Shown: positions 51,525 through 61,691 of the stretch, in pieces | How the letters are laid out: every line of letters starts with the position of its first letter | Position numbering within the stretch: position 1 is the stretch's first letter | Assembly: GCA_039707465.1 (NCBI GenBank) | Contig: CM077653.1 | Span: 4,256,184 to 4,320,183 of the forward strand | DNA from: Rhabdophis nuchalis | Taxonomy: Eukaryota > Chordata > Lepidosauria > Squamata > Natricidae | Reading direction: 5' to 3' | Length of the DNA stretch: 64,000 bases | Made by a program: the position numbers and the translations under genes | Notes under the pieces: model-generated | Told to the model about the DNA's origin: nothing | Databases searched by the model: none | Seen by the model: only the letters and a program-made list of their open reading frames with translations

Positions 51525-53011
51525 CGCCTTCCCTGAAAATAAGGCCCGGTCTTATTTTCTTTTGAGCCCCAAATTCAGTACTAGGACGAGGATGCCGAAC
51601 CTAGGGCACAGGTGCCAGAGGTGGCATGCAGAGCCCTCTCGGTGGGCACATGTGCTGTTTACCAGTGGCTATTCTGGTTTAAAAAACAGGCGCTTTTTTG
51701 GGCCATTTTCAGGCCATTTTTCAGGCTGTTTGCAGGCTGGCAAATGGCCTGAAAATGGCCTCAAAAAGGCCCGGAATTGGCCTGAAAAATACTCTGAAAA
51801 TGTCCCCAAAACCACCTGAAAATGGCCCCCAAAAGGCCCCAAAACAGCCTGAAAATAGTCCAAAAACACAGTCTGAAAATGGCCTGAAAACAGTTTAAAA
51901 AACAGCCCCAAAAAAACAACCTGAAAATGACCCAAAAATGTCACAAAAACAGGTATGCGCAGACTAGCCAAATGGTCTCTGGTGCTCCAGCACTCCGGCG
52001 CGCACACCTGCGCATGCATGATTGCACATTCCAGTTTTGGCCCAAAAGGTTTGCCATCACTGGACTAGGGCTTATTTTTGGCAAACACGTTTTCCGGGTG
52101 ATCAGGCTGGCGTGCGCACAAGAGCCAGCAGGTGTATGGGAGACCAATGGCATCCGTCAGCAGCTGTAGTCCGCCGGTCCCTTGGTTGGCACACTCTGGG
52201 GCTGCGCAGAGTGGAAGGTGCACAGCAGAAAGCGGGCAATCCCAATGAGCTGCACTGGCTGCAGGCAAAGCGAGAGGTGCGAAGATGAGCCTCCTGTGGC
52301 TGGTCACTGCTCCGGCCCACCGCTGCTCAGTTTTTCGGCTGCCGGTGCAACAAGTCCATTACACCTGTCTACCCCCGTGCCTCTGTCAGGTTCCAGATCC
52401 TGTTGCAACAGGGCCCAGTGTTCTCCACATGAACACACGTGCAGAGCGCGCATGCATCTTACCATCCAGCGACACCTCCGCGAACCTCTGTGATGCTCCA
52501 GCTGCTTGGCAGAGCATCGCGCAGGTGCTGTATGTGCCATGATCGTGCGCAGAAGCACCGAAGAGTTTAAAGACAGGTAAGGAGCTCAGGTAGGCGAGCA
52601 GGCCCTCTGGAGCACTGTACCCGAACGATATCCGGTGCTCCAGGATGGTTCTGGTACACCCATACCAGGGCATACCACCTGCAACCCACCACTGCTCCTG
52701 CAGCCACACACTGTTCCAGCCACCCACTTCTTGGCTTTCCCGCAGCTCACACGGCACTTCTGGATCACCTACCTTCCCCTGCTTCTGCTTCTGCCTGCTG
52801 GATGCACAGGTACTCAACTCCCCTGTGCTGCACAGGCTGCAATCATTGCCAGACACCCTCAGCCATCTTGCACTCACTGCCTCCTAGGCTGGCCATGCCC
52901 ACCCCCTTCCCTAGGGATTATTTTTGGTGTAGGCCTTAAGTGCATGTGGAAAAAAACCCCAGGCTGGGGCTTATTTTCAGGGTAGGTTGTATTTTTGGAG
53001 AAACACCGTAG
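51525..53011. mobile_element. Nested DNA element (CCCTGAAAATAAG ends) containing a hAT-like insert
   Basis: Left TTCCCTGAAAATAAGGCC; right GGGGCTTATTTTCAGGGTAG and GGAGAAACACCG. After removing the insert at about 51589-52062, GTACTAGG joins ACTAGGGCTTATTTTTGG. The right part 52100-52900 is clearly GC-richer than its surroundings. Frames up to 163 residues show no known domain. Confidence 0.6.
51589..52062. mobile_element. hAT-like element with GGCCTGAAAAT tandem interior
   Basis: Left GAGGATGCCGAACCTAGGGC, right AAAGGTTTGCCATCACTG, near-inverted. Flanks TACTAGGA and GACTAGGG share 6 of 8. 51700-51945 is a degenerate array of GGCCTGAAAATGGCC and CCCCAAAA words. Confidence 0.65.
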
Positions 53012-53465
53012 TTGCAACGAAACAACTCAAGAAAAAGAGAAACTGAATAGAATTGAGATGTGCACCCAATGTTATCCAGATAAGAACTTAGGTAATGGGA
53101 ATATTCAATAATTAATATTTAATAATGCTTTATAATTGAATGAAGAGCTGTGAACTCCAAGCCTTGGTAAACCGCTGGTTGTCCACTTAATTACGATGTT
53201 CCCAATTAGTTATGCATTCATAACCAGACACAGGAGATGCTATTTTGGGATCGTATTTATATAGATTGTGCTGGTTGTACTGATTGTACTTCAGAGTTAT
53301 TGGAGGGCTTTTTGTGGCGGTGGGTCTAACCAAATAAATATTCCCTCTTCCAGTTAGTGTTTCATCGCAAACAACCCGGTGTGTGACATTGAATCAGGTG
53401 TCTGCAGCTTCAGATCCCAGGATGGCATGTAGGTGGCCCCAAATGAGTTCGAGAAATTGCACCTG
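53012..53465. other. Unassigned AT-rich sequence
   Basis: No recognised element. AATATTCAATAATTAATATT near 53097-53116. Confidence 0.3.
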
Positions 53466-53466
53466 A

Positions 53467-53665
53467 CTTTTTAATAATAATAATAATAATAATAATAATC
53501 TTTATTGTCATTGTAATAATAAAATTACAATGAAATTGGTTGAGCGCCAGGTGGAATACAGAAAGCAGTGATAGCCACAATAGGAATCTCTCTCCAGGCA
53601 AATGAAAAGGCCGACAAATGACAGTTGAAATAAAATGGCCGACAAATGACAGTTGAAAAGGATCA
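53467..53665 (-). mobile_element. LINE-like 3' tail (ACAATGACAATAAAG + ATT repeat)
   Basis: On the minus strand the sequence ends ATTACAATGACAATAAAG followed by (ATT)n at 53473-53502, a terminus typical of L2-like elements. Upstream is a 25-bp duplication (GCCGACAAATGACAGTTGAA at about 53611 and 53638). It is contiguous with the KRAP-like coding segment on the same strand. Confidence 0.6.
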
Positions 53666-53673
53666 ATTGTACT

Positions 53674-53876
53674 TTGTCCCTTATTATCCATTTCTTCAAA
53701 TCTGTTTGGCATCTTAGGAGTTGGTGGAAGAGGAGCACGTCTCTTTTTCTTTTTTGTTTCTTGTTGCAATGAACTTTGAGGAATCGCACTTGGCATTTTT
53801 TCTTCTCTCTCAGCTTTCCCAATAGAAAAGGATGGAATAACTGGTAGGGGTGGTGCTCTCCGCTTCTTCATTTCAA
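53674..53876 (-). CDS. Possible cordon-bleu (COBL/COBLL1)-like exon fragment with two KRAP motifs
   Basis: Open minus-strand segment of about 68 residues. Two lysine/arginine-proline motifs, KKRRAPPLP at 53842-53868 and KKKKRRAPLPP at 53722-53754, are separated by 29 charged and Ser/Gln-rich residues. The second motif is followed by TPKMPNRFEEM. KKRRAP-PP repeats are characteristic of cordon-bleu proteins, which bind SH3 partners such as syndapin and nucleate actin; that link is from family knowledge, not a search. A pyrimidine-rich stretch lies upstream on the minus strand near 53900-53930. Clear acceptor and donor sites are not obvious: the best guesses are after CTGCAAG near 53877 and the weak AAAGTACAA near 53670. 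The frame stays open into a LINE-like tail, so it may be an exon with an adjacent insertion, a retrocopied or transduced exon, or a pseudogene. No other exon of such a gene was found here. Confidence 0.4.
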
Positions 53877-53889
53877 TTCTTGCAGTTGC

Positions 53890-54440
53890 CCTTGTATATT
53901 CCCAAGAGATAATGTGGCGGAGGGGAAAATCGTACAAGCAATATTCCTGTTAACTCAATTGAATTCATTTTAATTAGATATAAATGTCAATTCAATTGCA
54001 TCCCTATTAATTAAATTGGCTTGGTCCCACTCGCATCTTTGTCGAGTCAAGCTAATTTGGACAGGTTTGTTCCTGGCATGCCGTGTGAAGGGCAACTGAA
54101 GCTCTTGGCACGAGAAAAGGTTTGCTTTGAAACATCCAAGAATGAGGTCAAAACTGAGAAAGCCACTATGGCATCATGGTCGGTGAGAGATCCAGGAGAT
54201 TTAGATGCTAGTCTCTAGATCTAGATTCAAGTCCATTCTCAACCTTGGATGCTTACTGGGTAGCACTGGGCCAGGTAGAGACCAACGGTAATAAATGCAT
54301 CGTTATGAACATAACCAGCTCCTCAACTCTTCCAGTTCTCATCTTCATGCTGTTAATTAATTATTTTATCAACTGAATTTTGGGGCTGTGCCTCCAATGG
54401 TTGGATGGGTGGAAGGAAGGTCTTTTTCAATCTTTAGTCT
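53890..54440. other. Unique-looking AT-rich flank of the coding-like segment
   Basis: Contains CATCCCTATTAATTAAATTG and AATTGAATTCATTTTAATTA. No recognised repeats. Could be intron. Confidence 0.3.
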
Positions 54441-54444
54441 GATG

Positions 54445-54525
54445 TTCTCTGGTTGTTTGCTTGTGGAGATTTCATTACCCAACCAGGTAACATCATCAGT
54501 GCTAGTGAGCATGGAAGAGTAAGCT
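54445..54525. mobile_element. Left half of the palindromic TTTCATTACCCAA element
   Basis: GGAGATTTCATTACCCAACC and AACATCATCAGTGCTAGTGA match 46650-46692. The right arm is missing. Confidence 0.65.
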
Positions 54526-54555
54526 CTTCACTCCATTGTATTGAGGATGTAACAC

Positions 54556-54721
54556 CAGGGGTAAAATCCAGAAGTTTGAGTAGTTTGGACAACCGGGACG
54601 TACCACGTCTGGCTGGCCCCAGAGTAGGGTGGGAATGGGGATTGTGCAGTATCCTTCCCCTGCCACGCACACCAAGCCACGCCCACAGAATTTTTAGTAA
54701 AAAAATAAAATAAATTCACTG
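54556..54721. mobile_element. Short hAT-like element, GGTGGGATTCA family
   Basis: CAGGGGTAAAATCCAGAAG to AAATAAATTCACTG. GATGTAAC to the left and GATGTAAT to the right match at 7 of 8. It carries one copy of the GGTGGGAATGGGGATTGTGC unit expanded at 37160. Confidence 0.75.
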
Positions 54722-54731
54722 ATGTAATCTA

Positions 54732-55580
54732 GTTTAGAGAAGCAATCTAGAACTAAGGAGAATTTTCCTGATGGATAGATTAATTAATCAGTGGAACGAC
54801 TTGCCTCCAGAAGTTGTGAATGCTCCAACACTGGAAATTTTTAAGAAGAGATTGGGATACCATTTGTCTGAAATGGTGTAGGGTTTCTTGCCTGAGTGGG
54901 TTGTTTAGCAGATTAACAGAGTTAGAAGGGACCTTATAGGTCATCTAGTCCAACCTACCACTCAAGCCGGAGACCCTACACCATTTCTGACAAATGGTAG
55001 TCCAATCTCTTCTTGAAAGACTCCAGTGACGAAGCTCCCACAACTTCCGAAGGCAACTTCTGTTCCATGTGTTGATGGTTCTCACTGTCAGAAAGTTCCT
55101 CCTTATTTCCAGGTTGAATCTCTCCTTGGTCAGTTTCCATCCATTGTTCCTTCTCTGGCCTTCAGGTGCTTTGGAAAATAGCTTGACCACCCCTCCTCTC
55201 TGTGGCAGCCCCTCAAATATTGGAAGATTGTTATGTGTCCCTTGGTCCTTCTCTTCACTAGACTAGCCATGCCCAGTTCTTGCAACAGTTCATCATGTTT
55301 GAGCCTCCAGTCCTCTAATCCTCTTTGTTGCTCTTCTCTGCACTCTTTTTAGAGTCTCAACCTCTTTTTTTATAGGGTGGTGACCAAAACTGGATGCAGT
55401 ACTCTAGGTATAGTTTTACTAAGGCTTTATAGAGTGCTATTAGAACCTTCCTTGATTGTATCCCTCTGTTAATGCAATTTAGAATTGCATTGGCTTTTTT
55501 GAACTACAAGTTCAAAGTACTTCAACCAGGGTTGAACTAGAAGACCTCCAAGGTCCCTTCCACCTCTGTTATTCTGTCAC
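54732..55580. mobile_element. Plus-strand CR1 split by a minus-strand CR1
   Basis: Plus parts 54732-54904 (GGAACGACTTGCCTCCAGAA to GGTTTCTTGCCTGAGTGGG) and about 55528-55580 (CAGGGTTGAACTAGAAGACC) flank a minus-strand copy at 54908-55510. That copy begins with the CTTATAGGTCATCTAGTCC subfamily and ends near TTAGAATTGCATTGGCTTTT. Confidence 0.85.
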
Positions 55581-55925
55581 TTTGATGCTGAAACCTCTTC
55601 AAAGCAGACATGAAGCTCAGAAATTACGAAGGACTCCACAGTTCAACCCTGAGCTACCGATGAATTCGCGTCTATAAGGAAGGTCCTTATCAAATGTAGG
55701 GAGAGATTTAATGGTCCAGGCTGTGTCTTTATTCTGTTAATCAATGCCAAAGTGGACACATTGACCTTATGGATATTGTTTAATTAAGCTTATCACTACA
55801 GTCCCAATCTCGCTCCCCAATGGATAATAGTAACTAATTCAATATCCTCTCCTTAAAGATCCTCACCATAAATGCCAGGGGCTGTAATTCACTGCCAACC
55901 CCCACCCCCCCTCTTGCAACTCTTC
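55581..55925. other. Unassigned sequence
   Basis: No recognised repeat. AAGCTTATCACTACAGTCCC and a C run near 55900. Confidence 0.3.
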
Positions 55926-56012
55926 CATATCGTATAGTCTTTATTGACATTGTACAAAATAAATGCAACACAATTGGTTAAATAGGAAGCTAGGGTGTTC
56001 AATAGGAAGCAA
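55926..56012 (-). mobile_element. LINE-like 3' tail
   Basis: AGTCTTTATTGACATTGTAC and ACACAATTGGTTAAATAGG on the plus strand mirror the tail at 53500-53540. Confidence 0.5.
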
Positions 56013-56102
56013 GGCAGGAGAAGAACAATTCGACTTTTGTCTATTCTGACAAGTCATTGCATGTGGTGACATAACAGGGGAAAAGGAATGCAGCAGTCAA
56101 AA

Positions 56103-56290
56103 ATGTATTTATTTATTTATTATTCGAATTTATAAGCCGCCCCCATCTCACCACATAGGGACTCGGGGCGGCGCACAGGGAATATAAAATATAAATACAC
56201 AGATATACAAAAATAAAACGTTCATTAAACCTCAATTAAATTAACCCACCCTGCGCTAAAAACCCATATTAAAACCCCTGGATTAAAACT
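56103..56290 (-). mobile_element. L2-like LINE 3' UTR with ATTT tail
   Basis: (TTTA)n, then GGGACTCGGGGCGGCGCAC and CCTGCGCTAAAAACCC, the same 3' UTR as the element at 23390-23500. Confidence 0.75.
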
Positions 56291-57240
56291 TTGGTAACTA
56301 AAGGCGGTGCAGTGTCGAGTAAAATCAGGCCAGGCTGGCTTGTTGGAAGATCTACATCAAATGTAAATTTGATGTTGAACAATGCTCCCAGATTATTGTT
56401 ATGGAATTTGATGGGGGGTTTTTGGGGTGGGGGGGGAATCTATCCTATTTCTATTGAGCCTGGGCTCCAGGAAAGAGAGTTGTTTTACATAGATAAAAGA
56501 AAAGTTAAATAGTTAATTCAAGAAATGTGTTCCCATTGATTTTTGAAATGTCATGATACTGTAAAAAATGAGAAATCGGCGCAAGGTATTTTTTATATGG
56601 ATTAGATGTAATAATAAATTGGAGACTGAGTTAGATCTATATTAATATTCTATAGATCTTTTTCCCCCCTCCTTTTCTTTCATTCAGCTTTAGTTCACTT
56701 GAGCCTTTCTGGTTAATTTCCTTTCTGACTGCCTAATCGCTGCATTATTATTATTATTATTATTACTAATATTCTCGGCTGTTTATTATATGTTGGAGAA
56801 AAGAAAAAATGTGCAGATTTCTGCCTCCGACAAATGAAATGAAATCAATTAGCTGTTGAGCAGCTTCTACCTGGCACCTATCCATGCTTTCTTACTCATT
56901 CCAGGCACTGCTTCCTTTTAACATTTGATAGGCTTGGCGTGGCTACCCTGACAATCCAACCATCTCAGGCCATTAATTAATTAATTAACCAACTAAATAA
57001 TTAACATGCTGCCCGTCTCTCCATCAAGCAGCTGCATTTTGCATGCATGTAATAATCTACCAGCTGGTTCTGAAAAAAGAAAAGAAAAAAGTTACATCTA
57101 GGTCTGAAAAGAGAAGCGTCCCACTCCCTCTTCTGCTCGTCCATAACAGTCTTTTTGGGGGGCCGGGGGCAAGGCCTTAAACTTGCACCAGATTTTAAAA
57201 AAACGCAAGGTCTGATCATCTCCCTCTTCCATTTGCTCTT
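56291..57240. other. Strong candidate conserved non-coding block
   Basis: About 950 bp, repeat-free apart from (ATT)n near 56745-56766. 56690-57080 is dense in GAAATCAATTAGCTGTTGAG, TTAATTAATTAATTAACC and CAGCTGCATTTTGCATGCAT: TAATTA, E-box and octamer-like words. No coding frame of note. Confidence 0.35.
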
Positions 57241-57244
57241 TCAT

Positions 57245-57892
57245 TTGGGAAGAGGAAGGGAAAGCAAAAAGGAGAGGAAAATAAAGGAAAAGGAAGAGAG
57301 GAGAAGACAGGTAAAACAGAAAGCAGAAGGAGAAGGAGAGGGAAAGGAAAGGAAGAGAGGAGAGGAGAAGGGAGGAGAGGAAAAATAGAAGGGAAGGGAG
57401 GAGAGAAAGAGGAAAGGAAAAGGATGAGAGGAGAGGAGAAGGGAGGAGAGGAGAGGAAAAATGGGAGAAGGAAAGAGAGAGAGGAAAGAAAAAGGAGGAG
57501 TGGAGAGGAAAAATAGAAGAGAAGGGAGAAGGAGAAAAAGAGGAAAGGAAAAGGATGAGAGGAGAGGAGAGAAAGCAGGAGAGGAGAGGAAAAATGGGAG
57601 AGGGAGAGCAAAAGGAAAGAAAAAAGAGAAGGGAGGGGAGAGAAAAAATGGAAGGAGAAGGAGAAGTAGGGGGAGAGAGAGGAAAGGAAAAGGAAGAGAG
57701 GAGAGAGGAGAGGAGAGGGAAAATAGAAGGGAGTGGAAAGAAAATGGGGAGGGGAAGAGAAGGAAGGGAAGGAAAAGGAAAAGAGAGGACAGGACAGGAC
57801 AGGAAAGGACAGGAAAAGAAAGGAAAGGAAAGGAAAGGAAAGGAAAAGAGAGGACAGGACAGGACAGGACAGGAAAGGAAAGGAAAAACCTG
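57245..57892. repeat. Long polypurine tract (GGAAA/GGAGA/AGGAC)n
   Basis: About 650 bp with almost no pyrimidine on the plus strand. AGGAC/AGGAA pentamers dominate 57785-57885. Frames of 131-164 residues are artefacts. Confidence 0.95.
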
Positions 57893-58377
57893 TGGGCTTT
57901 TCAGATACCTAAAACTGGGGGAAAGACACCCCCCTCCCAGAATTCCTTCTATTGAAGAAGTGTGTGTGGGGAGAAAACTTCTGCTTATTTGGCAGGGGTG
58001 ATTTTTCGATTACTCTCCAAATCCCCCTGAAAATAATAACCCGGAAGAAATGATCAGGGGCTTTTGAAGCATGAGGTTCAACACCCACCACATCCTCCAT
58101 AAAAAAGGAAAGAAACACCCACCCACCCACCCCCAAGAATATGTTGCATCTTTTTGCAATGATCACTCCCTCTTTGAGCTCGCACATCGCGCGCGAGTTG
58201 AGCCAAATGGCTTGATGTGTTTTTTCCCCTCCTTTTATCCGCTAGCAATTTGCTGCAAAAAAAAAAAAATCAAAAACCCACAACAACAACAACAACCTGA
58301 CAACATTCAAAGTGCTTTTGTTATGGAGACGCTGCAAGGAAGTTCTCCATTTCAGGACAGATGGGGAGAGGAAAACG
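57893..58377. other. Unique-looking sequence
   Basis: 58150-58260 (GCGCGCGAGTTGAGCC, TTATCCGCTAGCAATTTGC) may be conserved. A poly-A run and (CAA)n lie at 58257-58298. Confidence 0.3.
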
Positions 58378-58440
58378 AGAGAGAGAGGGAGAGGGAGAGG
58401 GAGAGGGAGAGGGAGAGGGAGAGGGAGAGGGAGAGAGAGG
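58378..58440. repeat. (GAGAGG)n microsatellite
   Basis: About ten hexamer units. Confidence 0.95.
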
Positions 58441-58650
58441 CTGGTGTCATAGGATGCTGTAACATTCAAGGGCATACGGAAAAGCAGGCATGTAATTATG
58501 TGATTTAATTAAATGATTAAGATTGAAGTGAAATCATTCTTAAGAAGCAAGGCTGGGGTTGTTTACTTGGGGAAGAAGGCAGGAAAGAAATGGAAAGGAA
58601 GATGAAGAGAGGGAGATGTTATGTATTTTTTTTTTATTTTTTTTTTAAAG
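58441..58650. other. Candidate conserved non-coding stretch
   Basis: TGTAATTATGTGATTTAATT and AAATGATTAAGATTGAAGTG, repeat-free until a T run near 58628. Confidence 0.3.
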
Positions 58651-58917
58651 CCAGGGATAAAATCCTCCCGGTTCAGCCTGGTTCAGCCGAACTGGTCGGG
58701 AGAATTGCCATTGGTTTTGCGAACCAGTAGTTAAAAAAAGAAAAAGTTGCAGAGGATCGCGCAGCTCAGCTGTGAGCAGCGCGATCGTCGGAAGCTGTTT
58801 TGCCCACTTTTTAAACCATGTTCTTCCTGCCTATTCGCCCGAACCGGCAGGAAAAAAAATGCTTTAAAAAGTGGGAAAACATTGGCCACGCCCACCCAGT
58901 CACATGACTCATCGCCA
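58651..58917. mobile_element. hAT-like element fragment with GCCCACCCAGTCACATGAC unit
   Basis: CCAGGGATAAAATCCTCCC start and ACGCCCACCCAGTCACATGA near the end, the unit that is expanded at 50793. Right boundary uncertain. Confidence 0.5.
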
Positions 58918-58989
58918 CTTTGGTTGGCAGAGTGATGTCTCTGCTTTTTAGGATGCTGTCTAGATTTGCCATGGCTTTCCTCCCCAGGA

Positions 58990-59570
58990 GCAAGCGTCTT
59001 TTAAGTTCTTGGTATATATATAAAATAGTATTAATATCACTTTATAAAACCTTGGTAAGACCACACCTGGAATACTGCATCCAGTTTTGGTCACCACAAT
59101 TACAAAAATACATTGAGACTTTGGAAAAAATGGCAAAGAACAGCAACTAAGATGATTAACGACCAGGAGACACAAACATATGAAGAATGGTTGCAAGATT
59201 CAGGTTTGGCTAGTCTAAATAAAAGAAGGACTAAGGGAGACATGATAACAGTATCCCAGTATTTGAGGGGCTTCCACAAAGAAGAGGGGGTCAACGTATT
59301 TTCCAAAGCACCAGAAGGCAAGACAAGAAACAACGGATGGAAACCAATCAAGGAGAGAATCAACCTAGAAGCAACCTGGAACTTCCTGATAATGAGAACA
59401 ATCAACTGGTGGAACAGAAGTTGCCTTCAGAAGTTGTGGGTGCTCCATCACTGGAGGTTTTAAAGAAGAGACTGGACAGCCACCTGTCTGAAATGCGATA
59501 GGTTCTCCTGCTTGAGCAGGGGGGTGGACTAGAAGACCTCCAAGGTCCCTTCCAGCTCTATTCTGATTGA
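58990..59570 (+). mobile_element. CR1 LINE 3' end with ORF2 remnant
   Basis: [20 protein letters not shown] in one frame, LNKRRTKGDMITVSQYLR in another, then the 3' UTR ending GGACTAGAAGACCTCCAAGG. A frameshift near 59135 separates the two parts. Confidence 0.92.
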
Positions 59571-60155
59571 ATGATTGACAATCTTTGCTTTGCAAACATC
59601 AGACAGGCTGATAGGGAACCCAAAACGAAGACAAAACACCTTGGTTGGGAAGGACTGTGGGAGGCCCTCCAAGGATGGAGCAAAGGCTGGGGGAGGGCCC
59701 TCATCCCCCTCCCTTCTCCTCCTTGAACGGAGCTCACCCCTTTCCAGGTGCCCCTGTGGCAGACTGGCGTCTAAACACTCAGATCTATTGACATTGTATC
59801 TTGTCAGGCCCTGGAGCAGCCGTAATTTTTTGCTGCTTTTGATCAGAGGAAGCCTGGTGACAAGATTGAACTCGCACAATTTCAAGGCTAGCCCGGCGAA
59901 GATAAAAGAAAGGGAAAGCGTTCAAAAGCTTGTTGGGCCCCGTTGGAAACAGATGCATGCTACTCGTCGCGGATCAAAGCCCGCCAGATGCTAGAACGAT
60001 GCTACACACGCCTGGCTTTTGAGCACCCAAAGCAAAGCAGATACGAGCTGGTTTACTGAAGTCCTGGTGGACCGTTGCATATGGCGGATGGGTTAAGCTT
60101 GATCAATTCTTTCCTTTCTTTTTATGTTGCTTCTTTAATTTATTTCGGGGATGAG
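59571..60155. other. Unique-looking block
   Basis: About 585 bp without recognised repeats. The 118- and 139-residue frames on opposite strands overlap and show no domain. Possibly conserved non-coding. Confidence 0.3.
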
Positions 60156-60165
60156 CTATAGCTAT

Positions 60166-60508
60166 ACCGAGGTGGCTCAATGGCTAAGACGCTGAGCTTA
60201 TCGATCAGAAAGGTCGAGGTTCGAATCCCTAGCACTACATAATGGAGTGAGCTCCCGTGACTTGTCCCAGCTTCTGCCAACCTAGCAGTTCGAAAGCACG
60301 TAAAAAATGCAAGTAGAAAAATAGGGACCACCATTGGTGGGAAGGGAACAGCATTCCGTGCGCCTTTGGTGTTGAGTCATGCCGGCCACATGACCACAGA
60401 GATGTCTTCGGACAGTGCTGGCTCTTCGGCTTTGAAACGGAGATGAGCACCGCCCCGTAGAGTCAGGAACGACTAGCACATATATGTGAAGGGAACCTTT
60501 GCCTTTAT
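60166..60508 (+). mobile_element. Sauria SINE, nearly full length
   Basis: CGAGGTGGCTCAATGGCTAA (A box), GGTTCGAATCCCTAGCAC (B box), GGAACAGCATTCCGTGCGCC, tail GTCAGGAACGACTAGCACAT and GGGAACCTTTGCCTTTATC. Confidence 0.93.
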
Positions 60509-60985
60509 CATCTTGAAACTGCCCAATCAGTATAAGGGAGAACATTGCTATGGGCACAGAATTTATCCAAAATTGTCATGCAGAAAGGTATTTACCAATC
60601 TTCCTGACAACTGGCATTAAACTTTCATACCAGAATGTGCTGAAATAAGAGTTTTGCTCCAGGAAAGAAAGGGATGGAGTCACTTAATGAACAATGAATA
60701 ACTTATATATGTGAATGCCTAAATAAGGAACCTAAATCAATAGATACCATAGCCGTTTCATTCTTACCTCCAGCCAGAATGCTTCTGGAGTGGAACACAT
60801 TCAATTGCAAATCAGATGATATACGTGCCACTTGTAGTAAATTGATTGGTCATTTTACAGCAACCTTATTGTTTTGTAGTGATAGCTCAGTATCCACATG
60901 GGTAGTAAGGTTCCCATGAGTAACATAGCATATTCTTGCATTTATTGAGCAATGAGAGATGGATGGATGATCTTCCTTCTTGACT
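60509..60985. other. Unassigned sequence
   Basis: AT-rich, no recognised element, no coding signal. Confidence 0.3.
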
Positions 60986-60989
60986 AAAT

Positions 60990-61200
60990 GCCCAAGGTGC
61001 ATGGAACGCTGTTCCCTTCCCACCAAAGGTGGTCCCTAGTTTTCTATTTGCATTTTTTACAGACTTTCGAACTGCTAGGTTGGCAGAAGCTGGGACAAGT
61101 AATGGGAGCTCACTCCATTATGCGGCACTAGGGATTCGAACCGCCGAAATGCCAACCTTTCTGATCAACAAGCTGAGCGTCTTAGCCCCTGAGCCACTTT
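60990..61200 (-). mobile_element. Sauria SINE, 5' two-thirds
   Basis: Plus strand GGTGCATGGAACGCTGTTCC, TTCGAACTGCTAGGTTGG, CACTAGGGATTCGAACCG and CTTAGCCCCTGAGCCACT: head at 61200, 3' tail missing. Confidence 0.92.
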
Positions 61201-61324
61201 CTCTGTTTTGATTATTAGTGGCTGGCAAAGCCATCCTTCTTGAAATCAGATTTGTTCAGAATTATATATATATATGAGAAACAATTACCTATATTAATAT
61301 ACCCTGTCTCTGCTGATGCAATAA

Positions 61325-61495
61325 AGGGAACCGGCTTGGCTAAAGTGCTAGGCTCCTTGCCTAGAATGCAACACAGCCCCGGTTCGAATCCCAGTAAGGG
61401 GTATGGCCAGCTGATGAGAGCTAATAAGCTCGAAATAGATCTATCCTGGTCTCTCTCTAATTTAATTTATTGATCAGCTCATGAAACTAACACAC
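61325..61495 (+). mobile_element. tRNA-derived SINE (family of the 2132-2347 hairpin)
   Basis: GGCTTGGCTAAAGTGCTAGG (A-box region), CCCGGTTCGAATCCCAGTAA (B box), GTATGGCCAGCTGATGAGAG, ATCCTGGTCTCTCTC, tail TCATGAAACTAACACAC. Single orientation here. Confidence 0.8.
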
Positions 61496-61691
61496 ACACA
61501 CACACACACATATATAGGTAATTGTTTCTCAACAACCTGTTATTAGGCCCCAATTAAGGGAGAAGACATACTGTTTCATTTCCTGCCTTTCGACTCATCA
61601 CCAGAGATCATCTAGACAGCAAGCCAAGAATTACGTTGTGTGATTTTTTTTTAGATATGTGTGTTAGTTTTTATTGATCAGCTCATAAAAC

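Noticed and set aside
52386..52877. 163-residue minus-strand frame in GC-rich DNA
   Set aside because: No recognisable domain, overlapping frames on both strands, and it sits inside a nested DNA transposon.
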